Source: Paulownia fortunei (taxonomy: Eukaryota; Streptophyta; Magnoliopsida; Lamiales; Paulowniaceae). Taken from it: DNA of 64,000 nucleotides. The notes beneath the pieces were generated by a model, which was given only the letters and a program-made list of their open reading frames with translations, searched no databases and had not been told where the DNA came from. Shown piece after piece: positions 49,140 through 61,082 of this stretch. How positions within the stretch are numbered: the stretch's first letter is position 1; every line of letters starts with the position of its first letter. The stretch is from the NCBI GenBank assembly GCA_019321725.1, contig CM033121.1, forward strand, positions 16,943,723 through 17,007,722. Direction: 5' to 3'. Made by a program: the position numbers and the translations under genes.

Positions 49140-49640
49140 AGAGGGCCTTCAGGTCCCTCATAATGATGCTTCATGAGGCATAAGTTTTATTGCCAACTAC
49201 AATGTGGCTAGAGTCTTTCTGGACACAAAGAGCTCTGCAGATATTTTGTTCTATGATTTCTACAAACAGATGGAGTTAGGGAATGAGATGCTACCTGTAG
49301 AGACCTCACTTTTTAGCTTTGTAGGTGGAGCAATTCAACCTAAAGAATAGGTGATTTTGCCTATGGCGTTGGGCTCATCACCCTGGAGAAAGGTCTGGAT
49401 GGTGCTTTTCTTATTCGTGGACGCACCATCAAAATATAATGTTATTTTGGGCAGACCCATGCTCAATATGTTCCAGGCAGTGGTCTCCACCTCCCACATA
49501 AAGATGAAATTTTTGGTAGGAGAAGCAGTAGAGAGGTATACAAAGATCAATACTCTGCTAAAAAATGTTATGTGGAGGCCATTAAGAGAGCAGACAAGGA
49601 GAAACAATGAATGCAGATAATCCTAGAGGAGGTGATCGAG
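49140..49640 (+). pseudogene. Tat aspartic protease, broken
   Basis: NYNVARVFLDTKSSADILFYDFYKQM near 49197-49270: the active-site DTG of relatives is DTK, so the Gly is lost. FSFVGGAIQPKE ends in TAG at 49348. From 49351 an 89-codon stretch continues (LPMALGSSPWRKVWMVLFLF, then YNVILGRPMLN, the conserved C-terminal protease motif). Confidence 0.8.
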
Positions 49641-49899
49641 AAGAAAAACAGATGAAGGTTGTATAGGGGGTGAGACTGAACCCCATGTGCAACCTAATGA
49701 AGAACTGATCACAGTTGAATTGGTTCCTGGTGAACCTCAAAAGATGACCAAAATTGGTACTCAACTTGATTAGCAGTTGACAAAATTACTGATCATTTTC
49801 CTAAGACAAAATGTGGATGTATTCACATGGTCTACTCAGGACTTAGTGTGGATAAGTCTGGAAATAACCATGCATCATTTAAATATAGATCTAAAAGCT

Positions 49900-51040
49900 T
49901 AGCCGATTAAGCAGAAATGAAGGTAATTTGACCTTGAGAAAGACAAAATCATAGAGAAAGATATATTGAAGTTGTTGAAAGCTGGCCACATTCACAAAAT
50001 TCAATTCCCAAAGTTGCTATCTAATTCTATGATGGTTCCCAAAATAGCAAAAAAAATGAAGAATGTGCATTGACTTCCGAGACCTGAAAAAGCATGTCTG
50101 AAAGACCACTATCTTTTACCCAGAATTGATCAACTTGTGGATTCCACATTAGGATGCGAGTTGTTGAGTATGATGGATGTCTTTCAGGGGTATCAAAAAA
50201 TTATGCTTAATCCAATAGATCAGAAGAAAGTCAGTTTCGTCATCTCTAGGGGTACCTAATGTTATATAGTTATGCCCTTTGGATTGAAGAATACCGGAGC
50301 TACTTATCAGAGGTTGGTAGATCAAATGTTCAAAAAATAACTAGGCAGGAATATGGAGGTATATGTGGATGACATGCTGGTGAAGAGTAAGAAAGTAGAG
50401 TCTCATATCTCTAATGTGGGAGAAATCTTTAATATGCTGAGAAGGTACGACATGAAGTTGAATCCAACTAAGTGCTCTTTTGGGGTTAGATTTGGAAAGC
50501 TTTTAGGATATATGGTAATGGATTGAAGTTAATCATGTAAAAGTTTGAGCTATTCTGGATATAAACCCTCCTTCTAGGATCAAAGATGTGCAATGCCTTA
50601 CAAGCAAAGTAGTTGCACTGAGTAGATTCATATCTAGGTCAATATAGAGAAGTCTCTCTTTCTTCAAGATATTGAGGAAATGGTGCTAATTCGAATGGAT
50701 GGAGTGCCAGATGGCTTTTGATGAGCTGAAAGATTTCTTAGCTAAGCTTTCATTGCTTACTAAGCCCATCCTAGGAGAAACGATGTACGTGTACCTGTTA
50801 GCAGGAGAGCAAACAATCAGTGTTGTACTTTTGTGAAAAGAAGGAAGTCAGCAGAAGCTGATTTACTATGTCAGTAAGTTGCTTCATAGAGCTAAACAGA
50901 GATATTCCAGAGTAGAGAAAGGAGGATTGGCTTTAGTCACTACTGCAAGGAGATTGAGACCTTATTTTCTATCACATAAAGTGGTAGTTCACACAAATCT
51001 AACTCTGAAATAGATTTTAGGCAAACCATATACCTTAGAA
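49900..51040 (+). pseudogene. Tat reverse transcriptase and RNase H, broken
   Basis: RT: DKIIEKDILKLLKAGHI near 49938-49995, MVPKIAKK near 50031, then DHYLLPRIDQLVD, LLSMMDVFQGYQKIMLNPID near 50160-50220, VMPFGLKNTGATYQRLVDQMF at 50271-50335 and the catalytic YVDDMLVKS intact at 50360-50388. RNase H: RFISRSI near 50622, YVSKLLHRAKQRYSRVEK near 50866-50920. Stops at several codons. Confidence 0.85.
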
Positions 51041-51043
51041 AGG

Positions 51044-51545
51044 ATGATCAAATGGGCTATGGAAATAGAGGAATATGATATCGATTATCAGTCTAGAATA
51101 ATAATCAAAGCAGAAGCCTTAGAAGATTTCATTCAAGAGCTAACCAAACATGAAAAACAAAGTCTAAAATGGCTATTGCATGTAGATGGATCAGCTACCA
51201 TAGGAGGATACAGAGCTGGAATTATCTTAACTACCCTGGAAGGGGATGAGTTGGAATTTGTTGTTAAGTTTGAATTCAAAGCATCTAATAATGAGGCAGA
51301 GTATAAGGCTTTGGTAAGAGGTTTAAAGATGGCTTTAGAATTAGGAGCAAGGTATGTAGTGGTCTACTCAGACTCTAGATTGGTGACCTATATGAAGTGA
51401 AAGAAGAAAGGATGGGGATATATGTAGAGCAGATTGCAACTTTGAGATCACAGTTCAACTGCGTGGAAATACATAAAATTCCTCGATCCAAAAACAGCAA
51501 AGCAAATTATTTATCCAAAATGGCCAGCTTTGTGGTTGATTATAA
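51044..51545 (+). pseudogene. Tat second (archaeal-like) RNase H
   Basis: A 118-codon open stretch: LERMIKWAMEIEEYDIDYQSR, then the second RNase H core LLHVDGSATIGGYRAGIIL with catalytic Asp at 51183, FKASNNEAEYKALVRGLKMALELGA with Glu, and YSDSRLV with the next Asp, then TGA or frameshift at about 51400. After it, IPRSKNSKANYLSKMAS-like sequence at 51479-51530 holds the last motif region. A second RNase H behind the standard one is a hallmark of Tat elements. Apart from the late break this is the best preserved domain here. Confidence 0.85.
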
Positions 51546-51789
51546 GACTTGAAGGATAACTATAATATCTACACCTCATAGCAACATTGAAAGTGGTGTG
51601 ATGGCAATAGAAGAAAAAGAGGATTGGAGAGCACCTATTCTATCATACTTGAAAGATGGGCTTCTCTCTCAAAGCAAGATGGATGCCATTATGTAAAGTC
51701 GAGCAACATGATTTTGCATTATAAGAAACCTATTATACAAGAGGATGTTCAGCGCACCTTATTTAAAGTGTTTATCAATGGAGCAAGAA

Positions 51790-52825
51790 AGTTATGTTCT
51801 CAAGGAGATCCATGAAGGATGTTGCGGGGATCATTTTGGGAGAAGGCTCTAGTAAGAAAGAGCAGGGTAGTTTTGTCCCACAATCCGACGAGATGCAGAG
51901 GAATTAGTTAAGAAGTGTGACAAATGTCAAAGATATGCTCCACTAATACATCAACTACAGAAGAGTAGACATTGATGAACTTATTATGCCCTTTTATATA
52001 ATGGGGAACAGATATTATGAGACCTTTCCTAATAGCTTTTAGGCAGAGAAAGTTTCTATTGGTGGCAATTGATTATTTTAGCAAATGGGCGAAAGTCGAG
52101 CCCTTAGCTAAAATAATAGAGGTTGAAGTAATGAAGTTTGGGAAAATATCTGTTGTTGATATGGCTTTCCAAGGAACCTGGTCTCAGATAATGATGCCTA
52201 ATTTAATGGTTCCAAAATACGGGCCTAGTGTGAGGAGATGAAGATCAAGCAGATGTTTACGTCAGTTGCTCATCTACAAGTGAATGGGCAAGTTGAGGTT
52301 ATTAATCGAATCATTCTATATGGCCAGGCTATATAAATCAGGAGGATGATGGGTTGAAGAGCTAAGTTCAGTAGTATGGGCTTACAGAACTAGCCCTCGA
52401 ACCACAACTGGAGAATCACCATTTAGCTTTATCTGTGGTGTCAAGCAGTGATTCCAGCAAAGATTGGGATGGAAACACATTAGATCCATAATTTTGATGA
52501 GAAGCGGAAAGAAAAGTTGATGAGAGAAACCTTAGATTTGATTGATGAGTAGAGGGATCAATCATATGCATAGATGGAAGCAAATAAAAGTAGATTGCGA
52601 GCAGGATATAATTTGAGAGTAAACAGGTAATAATTCTAAGTAGGTAACTTAGTACTGCACCGAGCAGATGCACTAAAAGCTATAGGAAAGTTGGAAGCTA
52701 ATTGGGAAGGTCCCTACAAGATTGTTAAGGTCCTAGTAGGAGGCGCATATGAACTTGAGAAGATGGAAGAATGAGAACTTCCCCAGCTATTTAATATCTA
52801 TCACTTACGAAAATTCTATGCCTAG
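51790..52825 (+). pseudogene. Tat integrase, broken
   Basis: Zinc region: VLKEIHEGCCGDHF near 51800-51835 and KKCDKCQRYAPLIHQL near 51912-51955 (His and Cys ligands partly visible). Core: FIKWGTDI-like near 51995 (mutated), LIAFRQRKFLLVAIDYFSKWAKVEPLAKI at 52029-52115 with the first catalytic Asp, then HLQVNGQ.EVINRI near 52270-52310. C-terminus: ADALKAIGKLEANWEGPYKIVKVL near 52668-52735 and YHLRKFYA then TAG at 52823-52825, the usual Tat pol end. Confidence 0.82.
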
Positions 52826-52961
52826 GTCAGGATTTTTATAAAGGCTTTTTGTATTTATTTTCATTGTAATGCAAAATTTACTTATGACGATCAAATAAAA
52901 ATGAGGATTTTTTATAGAAGATCTAGAATTTATTGTAAAAAGTTTGATGTTATGATGAAAA

Positions 52962-53590
52962 GGTTGTGCTCAGTCCGTCGACCTCCCAAATTGAAGGGCA
53001 AAAGCCTTTGACAAGGTTATGTTCGATCCACCGACCTCCTAAATTGATGGGTGAAAGCCTTTGATAGGGTTGTGTTTAGACCGCCAACCTCCCAAATTGA
53101 TGGGCAAAAGCCTTTGATAGGGTTGTGCCCAGTCCGCCGACCTTCCAAATTAGAGGACAAAAGCCTTTAATAGGGTTGTGTTTAGTCCGCCGACCTCCCA
53201 AATTAACGGGAGAAAGCTTTTAACAGGGTTGTGTTTGATATGCCAACCTCCCAAATTGACAGGCAAAAGCCTTTGACAAGGTTGTGTTTGGTCTGCCGAC
53301 CTCCTAGAACTGATGGGCGAAAGCCTTTGATAGGGTTATGCTCAGTCCGCCAACCTCCTAAACTGATGGGTGAAAGCCTTTGATAGGGTTGTGCTCGGTC
53401 TGCCAACCTTCCAAATTAACGAGCAAAAGCTCTTGACAGGGTTGTATTCAGTGCATCGACTTCCTAAATTAATGGGCAAAATCCTTTGACAGGGTTGTGT
53501 TCAGTCCGCCGACCTCTTGGAACTAACAGGCGAAAGCCTTTGAAGGGGTGGTGCTCATTCAACTGACCTCCCAAATTAAAATAGTCAAAC
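52962..53590 (+). repeat. 53-bp tandem array, about 11-12 units, in Tat 3' region
   Basis: Units start with GGTTGTG near 52962, 53015, 53068 and so on, and contain GTCCGCCGACCTCC, AAATTGATGGGC and AAAGCCTTTGA with variation. Spacing is 53 bases in the units I measured. The array begins 137 bases after the pol stop. Tat elements often carry satellite-like arrays here. The 67-codon minus-strand frame (53203-53406) is a product of the repetition. Confidence 0.9.
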
Positions 53591-53889
53591 CTTCGAGGGA
53601 ATGATGATAGTTAGTTCGGTCAATTGATTGAGCTAGATAAGCAAAAACCCCTTTTCCCAACATAGTAAAATTTGTATGAAATGAGTTTAATGAAGATCAG
53701 CACATATAGCGGGTCAAAGATTATAGATTTGAATTTCTAATGACCACGACTGGTCTGATCAATTATGATGATTGACATGATTATGATAGCTATTTAAGTG
53801 ATTTCTAACCTAAGTAATTATGGTCACTAATGAGTCCCTGAAGTTCCTTTAATAAAACAGTATATGATAAGAGAAAAAAAGAGATTTTA
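53591..53889. other. Tat 3' untranslated spacer
   Basis: Between array and antisense frame. On the minus strand AATAAAATC at about 53893-53901 is a possible polyadenylation signal for the antisense frame. Nothing else recognised. Confidence 0.4.
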
Positions 53890-54741
53890 TTGATTAAATC
53901 AAATTACATCCCATGTTCCGATACACTGACAGGGTTGATCAGGGTGTCCCCATCTTCACCCACTAAAGACTCATTCTCTAAGTCTCTACAAAAGTATCTA
54001 TAGCCCTATCATCTACCTCTCTCTCTCTCTCTCCTATTTGAATTGGCTGCTTAGAGGCCCAGGCTAAGGGAGTAGGAGCTGGAGGAGGAACTGGAGGAGC
54101 CACCTCTGGCTATACTGTGGCTAGTTGTGCAGGAGCTAGCAAAGAGGGAAGAACTGGCTGAGCAGAGATAGGTGCAGAATCAAGTCTCTAAGTAGAACTG
54201 GATACTCGAGCCTCCTAAATGATGCGAAGAGTAGCCTCAGTAGTAGATTCCCACCAAGGATGGGTCATAGCTTCATGAGGGTTTCCCTCCCAACCTTTGA
54301 TGGGTGGAGTTGAGCAAAGAGGGGTCTTATGGTCCAGTTCACCCATACCTTTGTTACCGAACTTGCTCCCTGGCACATCGGAAGCCACAGTGGTAGTATT
54401 CTAGGGTTGTCGGGGCTAGTTTTGCCAAGTAAGCTTTCAACTTGAGGAAGTTGGATTGGATCTCATGACGGTAGATCTAAAGGAATTCTCATCCGTCTAC
54501 AGAGCCCAACTAGCCATAATATCCATCTTTAACCCTCTTGTCATAGCCCGCTTTTAGCCCTTGATCATAGCTGAGCTTACGGCCCTCCTCCTTGAGTTCA
54601 GATTCTTTTTTCTGTACTGAAAACATGAGGCAGAAGTTCTCATCCTCAGCGGCCTTGTGCTTGGCCATGAGCTTAGAGATCCAGACTTGTAAAAATCTTT
54701 CTTAGTCATCGTCAACTCGGCATCTTTTTCCGAATTGGCCA
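53890..54741 (-). pseudogene. Antisense accessory frame in Tat 3' region, C-terminal part, broken
   Basis: Read on the minus strand from 54741: KDAELTMTKKDFYKSG, then after a frameshift a charged, coiled-coil-like stretch KLMAKHKAAEDENFCLMFSV, KKESELKEEGRKLSYDQGLKAGYDK, then FLKLKAYLAKLAP and a Pro/Ala/Ser-rich tail (VAPPVPPPAPTP-like near 54075-54110) with a GAGAGA run coding Glu/Arg (54017-54033). Grande-type Tat elements are known to carry an antisense gene in this place. Its N-terminal half is cut off by an LTR at 54742. It may be the same gene type as the frame at 26643-27609, which has only an N-terminal half; that is inference. Confidence 0.55.
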
Positions 54742-55931
54742 TGTAACACCTACTACTCAACAACTATATATAAAGTATAATTTGACATGATAGAACTTGT
54801 GTGTACGTGCGATATTTTTTTGGTGTAACACTTTAAGAAATGATAAATCACTTTTTACATGCACAACCTTATTTTAAATACTTCCTCACATATGTCCTGT
54901 ATATAACATGATCAATATTTACATAAAAGCACAACATCCACAACGACCACAATATTTACACACTTGTTTATAGTGAAGTTTTAAAAGCGAAATATAGTAC
55001 CAGTCTCAAAATATAATACAACAGACTCAAAATATAATAAGCCAACAAAATAGCCCAATAGGTCGTCATCCATGTACACACTCTCTCAGATACTTGTAAC
55101 AGCTCCAATAGCTACCCAACCAGCAAAAGATGCTTCAAGCATCTTCGTGCTCACTTACAATGCATAAACTATATGAGCTAACGCTCAGCAAGTAAAGATT
55201 ATGCATGTCAAAGAATAATCCACAATATCAAGTCATGCATCTTAAAATGATATGCCCACAATGCAATTCCATGCATAAAAATATTTCTCTCAAAATCATT
55301 TCTTTCTTGGGCCTCTGACCAATGCTACTATCCCATGCACCGGAAAAGAGCTCTGCACACCGCCATAATCCAATGGCCAATAATGATATAAGCATGCAAA
55401 TTAATACACGCAAACCTGCAAATCTATGCATACAACCATGTAAATCCATGTATGCTTTAGTGTACTAGTAGTGTTCTGCAAAATATTTTTCTTTCTCAAA
55501 ATCATGTCGTGCAATGCAAGATTTATCACAATGCTCGTATATGATGCATGCACATGCTAATGCCCATGTATGTATGCTTAATGAACATGAATAATAGTAA
55601 TGCATGCCCTCTGCTATGCATATATGATCCATGATATTACATATAAATCACACATTTGCTAATAACACCTTTAACACTTTCAAAATTATAATATATAACC
55701 TATGAATATCCAATATATTGACCAATCTATTCTTTTTATAATCTAAATATAGAATTACTTAATTAAGTTATTGGATCTCAACCACTAACATCAAGTGATA
55801 GCATTAGAGGTCTAACGATTAAGAATGCTATATAAGATGACATGTAGATGTTATTGTAAATTAGCATATATGTAGCATGTAGTGCATGAATCATATTCGA
55901 TAAGTGAGTAGTGTGAGGTTTGGGTATTACA
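54742..55931 (-). repeat. Element D 3' LTR, internally deleted
   Basis: It starts TGTAACACC at 54742 and ends GGGTATTACA at 55931. The first 900 bases match 61083-61990, the last 270 match 60710-60978; the middle part of about 1.2 kb is gone at about 55655 (CACATTTGCTAATAACACC). Confidence 0.85.
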
Positions 55932-56960
55932 CCGCTACCGCATATTCAACTCTTTCTACGTGAAGAAGTATTTGAGGCTCTTGTGATCCGTATAGATTTC
56001 ACACCGTTCACTATATAGATAGTGCCTCCATATTTTAATTGCAAATACTACAACATCAAGTTCCAAGTCGTGCATGGGGTAGTTCTTTCTGTTCTCTTTA
56101 AGTTGCCTGGATACATATGCCATTACTTTACCATTCTACATCAGTACACATCTTAATCTATTCTTTGACGAGTCACTATAAATTACGAATCCTCCAGTAC
56201 CTAATGGAATTGAGAGAATAGGTGGTGAAGTCAACCTCTTTTTTAGTTCCTGGAAACTTTGCTCACACATATCCATCCATCTAAACGACACCCCTTTTCT
56301 AGTTAATTATGTCAATGGCATAGCAATCTTGGAGAATCCCTCCATAAATCTTCAGTAATATCCAGCTAAACCTAAAAAATTGCGCACCTCCGAAGGATTA
56401 GTAGGTTGCGTCCAGTTGTTGATAGCTTCAACTTTACTTGGATCTACTAATATTCTCGCTCCTGATATAACATGTCCCAGGAATATAATTGCTTCACTTT
56501 TAGGACCTCCAGTACTTCTCTCAAATGTGCAGCATGCTCTTCTTTAGTCCTGGAGTAAACTAGAATGTCATCAATGAACACAATAAGGAATTTATCCAGA
56601 AACTCCTTAAACACTCTATTCATCAAATCCATGAATGTTGTTGGAGTGTTAGTCAATCCAAACGGCATCACCAAAAATTCATAGTGCCCATATCTTATAC
56701 TAAATATTATCTTGGGGATATCCTCTTCCTTTATTTTCAGTTAATGGTACCTAGAGCGTAAGTCAATCTTCAAAAATATTGCGGTACCTTGAAGCTGGTC
56801 AAATAAATCATCGATTCTAGGTAACATATACTTATTCTTAATCGTGACCCTGTTCAACTCTTAATAATCAATGCACAGACTCATGGTGCCATCCTTCTTA
56901 CATATAAATAGAACCGGCACTCCCCAAGGTGAAAAACTCAGTCTGATGAATCCCTTGCCA
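55932..56960 (-). pseudogene. Element D reverse transcriptase and partial RNase H, broken
   Basis: On the minus strand RT enters near 56960 ([20 protein letters not shown]), passes LRSRYH.LK and [27 protein letters not shown] at 56590-56674 and the catalytic FIDDILVYS intact at about 56550-56580. A deletion of about 41 bases after KVKQLY (56490) relative to element A shifts the frame. RNase H: YSDSSKNRL near 56165-56195, YASRQLK, then the sequence stops at 55932 inside the RNase H domain. Confidence 0.85.
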
Positions 56961-57620
56961 ATAACTCCTGCAATTGTACTTTCAATTCTTTCAACTCCAG
57001 GGGAGCCATTCTATAGGAAGTTTTAGAAATTGGAGACGTTCCTGGTTGTATGTCGATAACAAACTCTATTTCACGATCTAGTGGCAATCCCAGTAGATCA
57101 TCTAAGAATACTTCAGTATATTCCCACACCACTGATATTTCATGAAGAGTTAGTAGGTGTTGTTCCTCAATACTCATGACAATCACCAAGTACCCTTCGA
57201 AACCAGCATCGAGCAATTGTTATGCCTTCACTGTTGAAATCACAAGGAATCTAAAATTCTTCACAATGCTGGCAAATATGAAAGACTCTTTCCCAAAAAG
57301 TTGAAATGTCACTGTCTTTTCCTTACAGTCGATAGTAGCCCCATACTTTGACAGCCATTCCATGCCCAAAAATCACATCGTAATTGTTCATATCCTGCAC
57401 AAATCAAATCAGTATGACTGTTGTACTATAACTGATTTCTGCTATATTTGGTATTCTACCCAGCCTCTTCATGTACTCAGTGAATGCAAATGAATGCGTG
57501 GCTCCAGAATCAAATAACACAAGTGTTGGAACACTAGAAATATAAAGTTTACCTGTCACCACCGATGGATTTGACTCTACATCCGCCCTGGTCATTGTGA
57601 ACACCCTGATTGGTACATTC
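56961..57620 (-). pseudogene. Element D protease and linker, broken
   Basis: Protease begins FTMTRADVESNPSVVTGKLY at 57604, with LFDSGATHSF intact near 57500-57530. After a frameshift near 57415 it continues to a MDWLSKYG-like end near 57350. The linker 56938-57216 ([26 protein letters not shown]) keeps Glu where element A has a TAG. Confidence 0.85.
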
Positions 57621-58631
57621 TTTTAGATGGTGTGATTTTGTTTACTTGGGCAAAATTTAGTAATATGTTCCAGCATTCCGCATTAAAAGCACGTCCTGGT
57701 ATCTGTAGAGCAACTTCAGTATGTCGATTGCCACATTTTTGACACGCAACTTCTGGCATCGGTGCTTTTTCTCATTTGACCTGTGGCCTCTTACTTTGAC
57801 CTTCTTGTTGTTGGCCTCGTTCTCCTTGAAATTTAAATCTCGGCCTCTACATTTGGACCGGCCTCTACATTTAGACCGGCCTCTTTTTCCCCACAGTCCA
57901 TCTTTGTCCCTACTGTTGAGCCTCCTATGCACAAGCGATTCTCGATTCATCATGTTCTGCCACAAGCATCCTCTCAGCCACTAGTGAAAATATCACCCCT
58001 TGAGTACCTACCATATTTACATCCCGGTACAACTCTAGCCTCAAACCCTCTAAAAATCTCTCTACTTTCAGTACTTTAGTGCTGACCATGTGCGTAGCAA
58101 ACCTGGACAGCTGTTCAAATATACGAATATATTCCCCAATAGTCATCGCTCCTTGTTGCTATTGTATAAATTTATTCATCTTCATCATGCGAACTGGGGC
58201 TGTGAAATATTTATTTCGGAACAACATCTTGAATTTGTCCTAGCTCATGGTGGTAATGTCCTCTATGCTGCTGATGGTGTCCCACCAATGGCCTACACTA
58301 CCGCGAAACATGAAAGTGGCACACATTACCCTCTCATCTTCTGGCACCCTGCTATATTGGAACATGTTTTCTAGGGTCCTCAACCAGTCCTATGCAGTGG
58401 TAGGATCAATAGCATCCTAGGGATCCAATATATACTCCGTTGTTGGTTTACCTCCACCCACGGTTGCCCACCATCATCCCTCTACTGAATCAACTGCTGA
58501 ATCTATTCGAACTATTATTCAATCAAGTTTGTTAACCAGTTAATCATGGCATCTCGATCATTACCCAGGGTGGGTGTCTCATCTCTCTATGATCTGGCAC
58601 CACCACTGCTCTCACCATGAGTTCTCACCAT
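57621..58631 (-). pseudogene. Element D gag, broken
   Basis: Start ATG at 58631 (MVRTHGESSGGAR). The capsid core is in frames with stops between 58450 and 58150 (WLRTLENMFQYSR, AGHWWDTISS), then IGEYIRIFEQLSRFATHMVS at 58090-58146 and FLEGLRLELYRDVN near 58010-58060. Knuckle region near 57660-57740. Parallels gag of element A. Confidence 0.85.
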
Positions 58632-58703
58632 TTTGTAGTGCTGTTTTATACAAGTTTGACAACATATGACCAATATAATTCATGAAATATGTAAAGCAAT
58701 ATA

Positions 58704-60978
58704 TGTCACAACCTCCCAACAATATATATACATATATATATATATATATAAACAACCTGTGCAACATAATTTGTGTACGTATGCATGTGTATAACTTTTT
58801 TTTTTCTAGTTTAACAAAACATTGATAAAAGTAAAGTGTTTTCACATCCTTAAGATTGTATATACATAGGTAGTTATTAAAACATTAGCTAGGCCTATCA
58901 AAATCATCACAAACTCAAACTCTCTATCACAAAGGAGTTTTGAAAGTGATATATAGGATAAAATCACTAATATAATACAATAAACTGTAAAATCAAAAGC
59001 CCAGCTCACAAAATAGCCCAACAGGTCGTCATCTGAGTACATAGATATTTGAAAGCCTGTCGGAGCTCCACAGCCAGCCTAGTAAACCAGAGGTCTTAAG
59101 TCTCACCATGGTCACCTACAATGCATGAACCACATGAGCTAACGCTCAATAAGTAAAAACCATGCATGGCAAAAGTATGATATAAAATCTCATGCAACTT
59201 ATCTCTAAGATATGATGCTATAATTGTGTCATATTTGAGTACTTATAAATCAAAGAGTTTTTATTAAAAATCACTTCATTTATTGGGCCTTTGGCCCACC
59301 TACTATGCACTGGAAAGAGCTCTGCATAATATCAATAATCAATGGTCATAAACAAATTGACTTAGTCCAGGGGCTATCTTCTGGGATTACTAGAGGTCCA
59401 CCTCCTGTCTTCCCCTATGATGCTCCAAAGTCTTCCCACCGGCGGAATCATAAGGGCACAGTTAAGTGGTCCACCCTCCTGTGACCGCCAGAGGCACACC
59501 CCCAATCAATCCCTATGATCCTTCGAGAAGTAACACTCGTGGTGCCCCAAAATATCATATAAGCATGCCTCGTATACCTCGGTACACTAGTAGTGGCCAA
59601 CCAAAATATTTTCTTTCTAAAAATTATTTCTCAAATCATATTACGCATGTAAGAACCTCAACTATAGCCATATACCATGCATGCACATGTAAATACTCAT
59701 GGAAGGTATATTCAATATGAATGCAAGTTATCTTGCTCTCAATATGTTTCAAAAATCATAAAGCTCTTAAAGTACATAATATACTTGTCATCCAATCAAT
59801 TTAAATATCATCAACATATTAGGTATAAATATTTCAAGACGTACTATGTTCATGTATTGTAGTTGCAAATGGATTTTTACTTACCTTTCACTTAGTTGGT
59901 GACTTAGTCTAGGTTTGTTTATTGTTTCCCTCCAATCTTAGATGTAAAATAGCCTATAATATTACCCAACATTAAGCACCATTCACAAATTGGAAAGTTA
60001 AAAGCATAAAATATCATACTAAAATCTTAAACACCAAGCTATCTAGGCAACAATCACAACACAAAAACTGTAAGTTCTATCATGATAGTTTTGAGTGTTT
60101 TTTTAAATATCAAACCATATTTCAATTTATAACCTCTCCAAACTTACATACATCACCTAAATTCATATATAAACACATATATGGTTAAATATATAGGTTT
60201 TAATCAAGTTATTATACATATATAAAGCTTTAAAAACAAAAACCAGTAAGTATATAGTTTCTATCCCTATTGATTTCTATTGCGATTTTGTAATTAAAAA
60301 TCTCTCTTTTGTGAATTATAAGACTATAGATAACATCCTAACATGATTATAAATAATAATAGAAGCTTTAAAAATCATAAATCCTCAAACAATTCAAAAA
60401 CTTAAATAAAAAATATGAGTTAAGCTCACTTATGCACAAATTTAAACTTCTACTTGCTTTTCCTTACTTCCCTTTGCTTACTTCACTTTTTGTCTTTACT
60501 TGGAATCACTTGAGAGCAACTTCTATTATTTAGTATGGAGGTTTAGAGGTGAAATAGCTCAAAAAATAGTTTTTGGTCATGGTTCAAGGGTAGAAATGAA
60601 GAAAGGTTGAGGTGGTAGCTTGAGTTGGCAAAACTTGAGATGGCAAAGCTTGAGGTGTCAAGTGGTAGTTCAAATCTGATATTATTCACACCTTATATAA
60701 GCTTACTTGTAACACCTTTAATACTTCTAAAATTATAACATATAACCTATTGAAATCCAATATATAAACCAATCTATTCTTTTTGTTATCTAAATATAAA
60801 ATTACTTAATTAGGTTATAGGATCGCAATCACTAACATCAAGTGATAGCATTAGAGGTCTAACGATTAAGAATGCTATATAATATATCATGCAGATGTTA
60901 ATGCAAATTAGCATATAAGTAGCATGTAGTGCATCATTTATAGTGGCCAAGTGAGTAGTTTGAGCCTTAGGTATTACA
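58704..60978 (-). mobile_element. Complete solo LTR (type B) in leader of element D
   Basis: A 2275-bp LTR from TGTCACAACC at 58704 to GGTATTACA at 60978, flanked by ATATA at 58699-58703 and 60979-60983. Joined leader flanks reproduce element A's leader (35570-35610), which confirms a simple insertion. It is the best full copy of the LTR also found split at 1067-9087 and in element B. Open frames in it (59466-59862, 60810-61022) are not genes. Confidence 0.92.
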
Positions 60979-61082
60979 ATATATGATAATGTAAAACTTA
61001 CTGGCGCGGCTGCGCTCTGCAAGTTCTAAGTTCGTGTACATGGACAGTCTACAAGACCTCAAGCCGAGCTCTGATACCACTC
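60979..61082 (-). promoter_or_regulatory. Element D leader and Met-tRNA primer site
   Basis: GCTCTGATACCA at 61068-61079 is the complement of TGGTATCAGAGC. The rest matches element A 35501-35590 (GACTGTCCATGTACA, AGCGCAGCC-like segments). It joins the 58632-58703 leader across the solo LTR. Confidence 0.9.

Larger units (their letters stand above)
47755..54741 (+). mobile_element. Tat-type Ty3/gypsy element, both LTRs missing
   Basis: Plus-strand gag (47850-48900), protease (49140-49640), RT and RNase H (49900-51040), second RNase H (51040-51545), integrase (51790-52825), then a 53-bp tandem array (52962-53590) and an antisense reading frame (53890-54741). The second RNase H and the non-coding region with tandem repeats and antisense frame are traits of the Tat clade (Ogre/Grande/Retand-like). 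The 5' LTR and primer site are not seen; the right end is cut by a Tekay-like LTR at 54742. All coding parts contain stops. Confidence 0.8.

Noticed and set aside
53203..53406. 67-codon repeat protein-like frame
   Set aside because: It is a by-product of the 53-bp tandem array, and its period does not keep frame across the array.
52962..53590. CRISPR-like array
   Set aside because: Units abut directly with graded variation across the whole unit; there are no constant repeats with unique spacers, and the context is a plant retrotransposon.
57721..58374. Plus-strand frames of 87 and 94 codons
   Set aside because: Antisense shadows of element D gag.
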